In this document: piece after piece, positions 57,155 through 64,000 of the stretch
Position numbering within the stretch: the first letter of the stretch is position 1
How the letters are laid out: each line of letters opens with the position of its first letter
DNA from: Eledone cirrhosa
Lineage: Eukaryota > Mollusca > Cephalopoda > Octopoda > Eledonidae
NCBI GenBank assembly: GCA_964016885.1
Contig: OZ024742.1
Location: 15,190,507-15,254,506 of the forward strand
Direction: 5' to 3'
Length of the DNA stretch: 64,000 bases
The notes under the pieces: generated by a model
The model's input: only the letters and a program-made list of their open reading frames with translations
The model's database searches: none
What the model was told of the DNA's origin: nothing
Program-made: the position numbers and the translations under genes

Positions 57155-58300
57155 GCTGTTTGACTATGTGATTGGTATGATATTTCTTTACTTGGCTCTT
57201 ATTAGACAGACTTGGGATTGGTGTAGATAGGTTTGACCATGAAATTCAAGTATATTATTGGTATTTTATTGGTTCTTGGGTAGCTAAAAAGAGCTCTTCA
57301 ATATATGTTTATCTGTTATGTTTCCATCTGAAGTGGTGCCACCAGTAAGCAGATTGGCCAATCTTTGTTGCCTTAGCAACTATTGTAGCTTTGATGTTGT
57401 ATATATAGCATATGTGATACAGCAGCTGGGCCAATGGCAGGGATTCAGGGATTCCAGTTGCAGTAGAAGTTCTCAGAGAAAAAAGGAATTTGTCTGATGA
57501 AATATTTGACCGCTGTAGGTGAGTAGAAACAAGCCCCACAATTGTTGGTTTGTTGTGGTTAGTTTTACTAGCAACAAAAGTTATATGGGGAATATTTTTT
57601 CATTTGTTTGGGAAAGAAGAATATATTATAATGAAGTGATTAAAAAATATAAAAAAGCATAAAAATATATTTAAAATGTCCTCTGATTTGTTGTTGACCA
57701 CAGGGAAAAGGTAATGTTTTGATTTGCTGTGAGTTCCCACCTATAGCATGCCAACAGGTCTGTTGTTTTTCACTTGTAGTGCAATAGTATGTCTGCCGTT
57801 ACATGGAGAGAAATAGAGTTGGCAGATAAGATGTATCCAATGGTAAGGCACTGAATGATTTTTGGGTTCCCTTTTGCTAGTGGGAACCAATTTATTCCCG
57901 CCTTTTAGCTTTGGTTAATCATTTGCTTCCTTGGTCCCCCTGGTTGGTGAAGGTTGTCATATCAATCATTGGCACTGTCAGGAAATTCCTACAAACAATC
58001 CCCATTTTTATTTATTTAAGATACTTTCATTATTTCATTCAACATCTGTTTATTATTATTTTATAAGGATTAACTGTTTGCTGGAGGCTACAATAACAGT
58101 TATGAACAGCTTTATAACTAGAAACATATTTACATGTGAATATCTGTGTTTGTACAAATGTAAAGCCTGATGAAAAATTGGTCCTAATCAACTTTGAAAC
58201 ATTTGTAGCTATTTTTGTAAATCTTGTTCTATATAAAAGGACAGGCAACAGTCACATGAGATTGAATCCTCTCTACATCTTTTACTTTATATATATATAT
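57155..58300. other. Intron-like DNA
   Basis: Short ORFs without domains. No splice-bounded, protein-like segment convinced me. Confidence 0.4.
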
Positions 58301-58301
58301 A

Positions 58302-59201
58302 CGAGGTGTGTCAGAAAAGTTCCAGGACTGATGTCACAAAAGATTTATTTCAAACCCAAACTTCACACTAAGAGTTTTCTCCTTTAAAGTAATCCCGCTG
58401 GAGTCTAATGCACTTTTCCATCCTTTTCTGCCACAATTGCATGCATGTCTGCAAGGGATCTTCCGGGATCCTCCGCAGTTCCGTCGTCATGGCCTTTTTG
58501 ATGTCGTCCATGTCTTCAAAACGGGTCACCCCCGGGTCGTACTCGAAGATTCATGACTCATCACCGGTGATGACTGTCCCTAGCAAGTCTGGTTCGGTTT
58601 CAAGACCCTCGAGGATGTCCTGGCACACTTGCATGCGTCGACCCTTCTGGTCATCGTTCAGCAGTTTTGGCACCATCTTCGCGCAGACTTTCCGCATGTC
58701 CAAATCTTCAGTGAGAATCTTCCAGACGCTATCCCGATTCATGCCCAGCTCATTTGCCATCAGTCGAACAGTCAGCCGACGATTGCTACGCACCATATTC
58801 CTGACACGTTCAACGTTGACCTCAGTCCTGGTTGTTGAGGACCTTCCGCTCCTAGGGTCATCTTCCACGTCCTTGCGTCCTTCTTTAAACCTCTTGCACC
58901 ACTCAAAAACATGTGAGCGTGACATCGTCTCATCTCCATACACTTGCTGCAGTGGAATTTTCCCCAACCGTACCAGAAACTTCAAGTTTGTTCGTTGCTG
59001 TGTGCTCATTGCTTGACGACCTGAAACAGAGGACATGTATATAAAATTCTGAAGAAAAAAGGTTTGATCGCTGCAGAGAGCTAAGATTACAGTTACATAC
59101 TCCAGGGGGGTTACTTTGAAAGAGAAAATTCTTAGTGTGAAGTTTGGGTTTGAAATAAATCTTTTGTGACATCAGTCCTGGAACTTTTCTGACACACTTC
59201 G
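58302..59201 (-). mobile_element. Tc1/mariner element, internally deleted
   Basis: Starts CGAGGTGTGTCAGAAAAGTT and ends with the complement of CGAAGTGTGTCAGAAAAGTT. The inverted ends stay near-identical for ~80 bp (through CCAGGACTGATGTCACAAAA). TA is present on both sides (58300-58301 and 59202-59203). It is 900 bp, shorter than autonomous mariners (about 1.3 kb), because the centre of the transposase gene is missing. Confidence 0.92.
58396..59036 (-). pseudogene. mariner-type transposase (truncated)
   Basis: Cut-and-paste DNA transposase. The intact 161-codon part (58551-59036) has the N-terminal helix-turn-helix pair with FEWCKRFKEGR, DDPRSGRSSTT, RRLTVRLMANELGMN and the first catalytic Asp in TGDES. 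A TGA follows where Trp normally occurs, and the frame then reads IFEYDPGV before jumping to C-terminal-like sequence (EDMDDIKKAMTTELRRIPED). The second and third catalytic acidic residues are absent, so the product cannot be active. Confidence 0.88.
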
Positions 59202-59203
59202 TA

Positions 59204-59252
59204 TGTAAAAAGTAAACAGAAATAATAAAACAAATGGCACAGTATATGGAAG

Positions 59253-59287
<35 letters not shown>

Positions 59288-59303
59288 AAATTGGCAATAT
59301 CAC

Positions 59304-59344
<41 letters not shown>
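59204..59344. repeat. (TA)n microsatellites
   Basis: Two TA tracts (about 59250-59286 and 59307-59344) separated by AAATTGGCAATATCAC. Confidence 0.93.
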
Positions 59345-59347
<3 letters not shown>

Positions 59348-59545
59348 ATCGATCAACTTTTGTCAAATCGGACTGAGGAAACAATGTTTTCGTCGGTCTT
59401 TCCAGCTGCTAATGCTATCTATCGGTTGCAACTCCAGGTAGAAGGAGCAATGTGAAATAAAGTGTCATCGCCCGGTCCAGGAATGGAACTCACAACCTCA
59501 AGATTGTGAATTCAATTCTCTAACCACTTAGCTACATGACAGAGA
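59345..59545 (-). mobile_element. tRNA-headed SINE (family A-like head), minus strand
   Basis: The reverse complement has TAGCTAAGTGGTTAGAGAAT (A box), GAGGTTGTGAGTTCCATTCC (B box), CACTTTATTTCACATTGCTC and then a distinct end GTTGCAACCGATAGATAGCA...CCGACGAAAACATTG. The head is that of family A; the 3' part differs, so it is a separate subfamily. Its 3' end abuts (TA)n. Confidence 0.8.
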
Positions 59546-59754
59546 GATATAAAAAGGATGTGTTATTAGGTTTGTGGATGAAAAAGAGAAAAAAAAAAAG
59601 TTCAGTCTATTAGATGTTAGTCCTTCATCAGAAGAGTACAATTGTAGATGGATTAGAAAATAAAATATAGAAAAAGAAGGATACGTGTGTGTGTGTGGGT
59701 GGGTGTGTTGTTTTAAATTTTTTGTCTGTATCAGCATATATACTGGTGGAATAA

Positions 59755-60062
59755 GGCATTGCCGGATAGAATTCTTTGCAGCATTTTTTCTGCTCTCTGA
59801 GTTCAAATCCCGCTAAGATCAATGTTGCCTTTCATCCTTTCGAGGTCGATAAAAATATGTAGCAGTCAAGTACTGGAGCCAGTTCTTCCTCGATATCACT
59901 TTCTCACTTTCACTCTCTCTCACTTTTTGTCCTTCTCTGGAAGAAATCTTCTGTGTTCAGACCTGGAGAGGAGATGGGCTCCACCAGGTTTTAAAAATGC
60001 CCTAGAAACACCATATGCCAATATTTCACCCCTACGACTCCATCAGGAGTTACGGGATTAAA
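59755..60062 (+). mobile_element. Long SINE family B/E, truncated
   Basis: TGAGTTCAAATCCCGCTAAG, TTGCCTTTCATCCTTTCGAG, CTCTGGAAGAAATCTTCTGT, GGAGAGGAGATGGGCTCC and CTCCATCAGGAGTTACGG match 51948-52314. The GAT tail is missing. Confidence 0.75.
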
Positions 60063-60165
60063 AGATTGGTGGAATGGTCTATACATTGTTCGTGAATTCA
60101 AATAATTTACCTTACATGTTTTAATATACCAGTAGGAGAAATGTTCTGACAGTATGTGTGTGTGT

Positions 60166-60227
<62 letters not shown>
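60166..60227. repeat. (TA)n microsatellite
   Basis: GTGTGTGTTTA then ~25 TA units. Borders the palindrome at 60228. Confidence 0.96.
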
Positions 60228-60231
<4 letters not shown>

Positions 60232-60371
60232 TTATTAAAATAGCAGATTAAAGTTTAAGCAAAGAATCGCTGCTTTCACCCTTAACGGAATCTTCTGAAA
60301 CTCAGAAGATCCCGTAAGGGTGAAAGCAGCGATTCTTTGCTTAAACTTTAATCTGTTATTTTAATAAATAT
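60228..60371. mobile_element. Fold-back element 2 (near-perfect palindrome)
   Basis: Arms of ~70 bp: GCAAAGAATCGCTGCTTTCA and TCTTCTGA on the left against TCAGAAGA and TGAAAGCAGCGATTCTTTGC on the right, with the 3-nt centre AAC. Only a few mismatches. No ORF. Confidence 0.9.
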
Positions 60372-60656
60372 TTGCTCTAGGGTTCTTATATATTCGATAT
60401 ATATTTGTCCTTATCGAGCCCTCTTTGGATTTTAGTCTTCACATTTATTATTATTACTATATATACATGCGCGTGTGTGTGTTTATATATATATATACTG
60501 TACAAGTTGAATAACTACATGGGAACTTTCCCTTCTTTGTTTTCTTCACTGATGCTTGGATTATTTTGTTTCTGTTTTACAGTGTGTTTGATTTATTTAA
60601 TCATTTATGTAATATATATATATAGTTTATATTAAATTTCATACACTTAACTAATA

Positions 60657-60705
60657 TGGTGTTATATCTATAGCAAACGGGTCCCCTCTGCTATCGATAT
60701 AACAC
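60657..60705. repeat. Short hairpin
   Basis: TGGTGTTATATC and GATATAACACCA form a 12-bp stem around a loop that itself has TATAGC/GCTAT pairing. Confidence 0.7.
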
Positions 60706-61225
60706 CAGATTAGCAGGTTGACCTCAAATTGAATTGGTTCACTATTTTCTATTTTTTTCTATCCTTTATCTTCTATTCTGTTTGGGTTCAATGTTACCCT
60801 GTTACATAATTCTGCAAATAACACCTGATGAAATCGTCTAGTCTTGCATCAGAATCCGATGATGGAGCTGAGCCATTCAAATATGTTTAGTGCTTTTGTG
60901 GGATTAAAATTCTAAAAGTAAATTTTCCAGTTCAACCTTCTGTTATTCTTTTCATGTGTGTGTGTGTGCACGCTTGCGTATATATATATAAAAATAAAAT
61001 CAAGAAGTGTAAGTCAACAGGTTAAAATTAACTTTGTTTATTCATATTTGCTGTTATATATATTTCGGTGATGACTATTATGCAACAGCCATGACCTCAT
61101 CAGACAGCTAGAATTTGAACCGAAAAATCAGAAAAACATAATGATGGAACAAAGTTTACCTCTGTTATTTCGATCTTTTGATATGTCCTGTGTTAAAGTA
61201 TGGTGTTTTCTCAAAGCACTAGGGC

Positions 61226-61262
<37 letters not shown>

Positions 61263-61264
61263 TA
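60706..61264. other. Non-coding DNA with short TA/TG tracts
   Basis: GTGTGTGTGTG near 60957 and TA tracts at about 60979 and 61225-61266. A segment with TTCGGTGATGACTATTATGC and GACCTCATCAGACAGC (61066-61110) looks repeat-like, but I cannot place it. Confidence 0.4.
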
Positions 61265-61555
61265 TATAAAGAAAAAGAGATGAAATCGAAAATGCAACTG
61301 GAGTCTTATTTTTTTAAAAAATATATATATTTATTTGGTTCCTTACCGGTTTCGCAGTTCTTCTGCTTTTCAAAAGGTGAGTTGAGATGGAGGGTCTGTG
61401 GTTTTTCTCACAGATGTGAGAAAAACCACAGACCCTCCATCTCATTTTGAAAAGCAGAAGAACTGCGAAACCGGTAAGGAACCAAATAAATATATATATT
61501 TTTAAAAAAAATAAGACTCCAGTTGCATTTTCGATTTCATCTCTTTTTCTTTATA
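61265..61555. mobile_element. Fold-back element 3 (290-bp near-perfect palindrome)
   Basis: TATAAAGAAAAAGAGATGAA at the left is mirrored by TTCATCTCTTTTTCTTTATA at the right. GGTTCCTTACCGGTTTCGCA pairs with TGCGAAACCGGTAAGGAACC, and GGAGGGTCTGTGGTTTTTCT with its complement. The centre is CTCACAgaTGTGAG (61413). The only notable asymmetry is an ~8-nt insert (GGTGAGTT) in the left arm. Non-coding. Confidence 0.93.
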
Positions 61556-61613
61556 CTTTCACTCGTGTAGGACACCTCTGATATTTTTCATTTTGTAAAA
61601 AAAAACCTCACAC

Positions 61614-62078
<465 letters not shown>

Positions 62079-62482
62079 ATATATATATATATATATAATT
62101 TTTATATTTAACATATATGTGTGTCTGTATGTACATAATATATATATATATGTGTATGCGTGTAAATATAATTGTAAAGGATTGGAACAATGAGTATATA
62201 AAAATTATCACAAAATTGTAGGAATCTCAAATATGGAAGTAGATGTAAAAACAGCCTGCTGCTATCATGCATAGCAAACGTTGGGTTAAAATATAACCTC
62301 ATAGGATTGGAAGAATGGTCAGAGAAGGAGGAAGAAAGGGAGATATGTAAATCAATCCAGATATTTCGGTGCCTTTCTTATGTAGATGTTGAAGATAGTA
62401 AAAATTGGACACAATATTGACCTTGAATATAAGCTAACTCCCAGATCATCATACTTCTAGACTTATGAAAATATATGATAGG
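62079..62482. other. TA tract then non-coding DNA
   Basis: (TA)n to about 62096, mixed TA/TG to 62165, then unremarkable sequence. Confidence 0.45.
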
Positions 62483-62781
62483 TTAACCCATTTACTATCT
62501 TATTTGGAAAATAATGAAGAATTTAAACAGATTTAGTAAAGTAAATGTTGGTATGAAGTAGTTGTTTAGAACATAATTTTATAAAATATTCTTGAAAAAA
62601 ATTGATGGAAGGTTTTAATTTAATGAGACAGAGGCAGTGAATATAAAATTGATGACATTATCCTGATTGATAATTTTATTTACATAGTTTTGAACATTTT
62701 AATTAGATATGAGAGAGAGAAAGAGAGAAGTTAATACAGAATTAGTGGCAACCTTAGGTAGATTGGTACCAAAAGGGTTAA
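62483..62781. mobile_element. Candidate TTAA-type MITE, second family
   Basis: TTAACCCATTTACTATC at the left and GGTACCAAAAGGGTTAA at the right both carry TTAA plus CCC/GGG. Inverted identity beyond that is patchy. 299 bp, no ORF. Confidence 0.5.
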
Positions 62782-63009
62782 GGAAGCTGGGTGTCTAGTG
62801 GAGAGGACAAACTCCTTCTCAGTGAAGTGACTTTTAACATTGTCAACAAATATTTAAATAGAAAAAGAGCAGGCTTCTATGTTTTGCCTCTCCTGGATGT
62901 ATTGATTAGCAATATTATTTAGTTCCTTGATTCTCATTGCAAATTTATGATTTGTTATTTGGGAAATTTCTTTGGAGATAACATTGCGGTCTTGATTATA
63001 TATATATAT
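62782..63009. other. Non-coding DNA
   Basis: No recognised feature. Ends with a short (TA)n. Confidence 0.4.
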
Positions 63010-63258
63010 AATATGGAAAACGAAGAATCAGTGATGCGTCAGATTACAATTGTTTTTCTGGCGAACAGCTCGGGGTGCCATCTGTTTGCGGATCAAACCT
63101 GATTCTGGATTTGCAAGTTCATCAGATACGTCTAGTGCGAATCCAGAATCAGGTTTGATCCACAAACAGATCGCACCTCGAGCTGTTCGCCAGAGAAACA
63201 ATTGTAATATGTAATAAATTGTATTCTGACGCATCACTGATTCTTCGTTTTCCATATT
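63010..63258. mobile_element. Fold-back element 4
   Basis: AATATGGAAAACGAAGAATC and GCGAACAGCTCG on the left mirror GATTCTTCGTTTTCCATATT and CGAGCTGTTCGC on the right. TCAAACCTGATTCTGGATT pairs with AATCCAGAATCAGGTTTGA around a ~30-nt loop (about 63112-63143). The right arm has a ~15-nt extra ATGTAATAAATTGTA. Confidence 0.9.
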
Positions 63259-63315
63259 ATTATAGTCTGCATACCGGCTATGGATGCATCCAAGCAACCT
63301 TACTACAAATATATA

Positions 63316-63318
63316 CAT

Positions 63319-63354
<36 letters not shown>
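63316..63354. repeat. (TA)n microsatellite
   Basis: ACACATATATAT tract directly before dispersed repeat X copy 2. Confidence 0.95.
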
Positions 63355-63358
<4 letters not shown>

Positions 63359-63684
63359 GATAAATCTACCAAGAGTTTACGGTAGTGTCCAATCCGTATG
63401 AAGAACTCAATGTATTCCGGATATCATGGAAAGAAGAGATGTAATGAAAAACCACTTTCGGTGAAAGATAAACGGTATACAGAGTCAAGATAAAATATTA
63501 AACAAATAATGAATAAACAATTCCTTATATTAAACAAAAAAAGTTCATTATTTAACGATCGTTTCTAGGATATATATGTGTGTTAGAATTGGTATGCATA
63601 TTCAACAGATCTATGTACAAAATTATACAAAATTATACAAATTATCAAGATTAAATATACATACCAAACACATATATACGCCGT
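63355..63684 (+). repeat. Dispersed repeat X, copy 2
   Basis: TAGATAAATCTACCAAGAGT through TTTAACGATCGTTTCTAGGA to AATTGGTATGCATATTCAAC, collinear with 48046-48382. Confidence 0.85.
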
Positions 63685-64000
63685 CTTCAGAAATAATGAA
63701 GTATATTTATTGATAATAACAACAATTCAAAATTTCAGGTCCGTTTGGGAACAAAAATTGACCAATGAAAACACAAAGGGTTAAATGCAGTTCGGTGTGT
63801 GTATATACATGTAAAACCCTTACACATATTTTACAAAAATGTATGTATAATTTGTATACGCATACTAAAAGGATGGATGCAAATACAAAATTTCAAGGTT
63901 AATGTCTCTGTGAGTTTATAATGTACAAATAAGATGTGTATAGGTATATACCTTTCTCTTTGTATTTCTATGTTGTGTGATAGTGTAGTGGTGTTTGTAT
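63685..64000. other. Window end, unassigned
   Basis: Continues from repeat X (TCTTCAGAAATAATGAAG) into AT-rich DNA. This may be more of the same element, since copy 1 is cut off by microsatellite at this point. No gene seen. Confidence 0.4.

Noticed and set aside
57300..57530. Possible extra Gln-rich exon near 57420-57470
   Set aside because: Short Gln-containing reading, but no convincing acceptor/donor pair and stops close by.
58408..59016. 202-residue plus-strand ORF across the mariner
   Set aside because: Antisense to the transposase, which has clear helix-turn-helix and TGDES motifs.

Overview
The window looks like cephalopod nuclear DNA, most likely octopus. The base composition is AT-rich. 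tRNA-headed SINEs end in GATGAT tracts and LINEs carry the same tails. There are long (TA)n/(CA)n microsatellites, many fold-back elements, and almost no coding sequence over tens of kilobases. Nothing bacterial or viral was recognised. The organism call is an inference from repeat style, not from a marker gene.

Layout. (1) 1-23094 is a 55-61 bp satellite (Sat1). It holds nine copies of a roughly 60-bp LINE/SINE 3' tail, all in the same monomer phase, and one 2-kb LINE (19439-21479) ending at the same junction. (2) 23095-28713 is mixed intronic or intergenic DNA with an inverted pair of piggyBac-type MITEs, SINE fragments, a Penelope-like endonuclease remnant and a (CT)n tract. (3) 28714-28788 is a 75-nt exon of a plus-strand gene. 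(4) 29118-43122 is a second, unrelated satellite (Sat2, 43/45 bp) whose monomer can fold into a 14-bp hairpin with a TGTA loop. It is interrupted by a fragment of the same LINE family as in Sat1, a CR1/Jockey-like LINE with an open 586-codon RT frame, and two copies of one SINE. (5) 43123-56246 is intronic DNA with a hAT MITE, SINEs of at least four designs, a minus-strand LINE, fold-back elements, more TTAA MITEs and decayed LINE pieces. (6) 56247-56336 is a second, phase-compatible exon of the Gln/Met/Val-rich gene. (7) 56337-64000 is intron-like DNA with another TTAA MITE, an internally deleted mariner, three long palindromes, SINEs and a dispersed repeat that closes the window.

How it fits together. 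The only host gene I can support is represented by two in-frame exons separated by 27,458 bp. If they belong together, the whole Sat2 array lies inside a transcribed intron in sense orientation. The repeats show clear partnerships. Two LINE subfamilies each share a distinct 3' tail with SINEs. One of those tails is embedded in both satellites and has been co-amplified with Sat1 by kilobase-scale duplications (offsets 4374 and 2355 bp, traced with rare variants). Most open reading frames here are accidental translations of satellites or microsatellites and are not annotated as genes.
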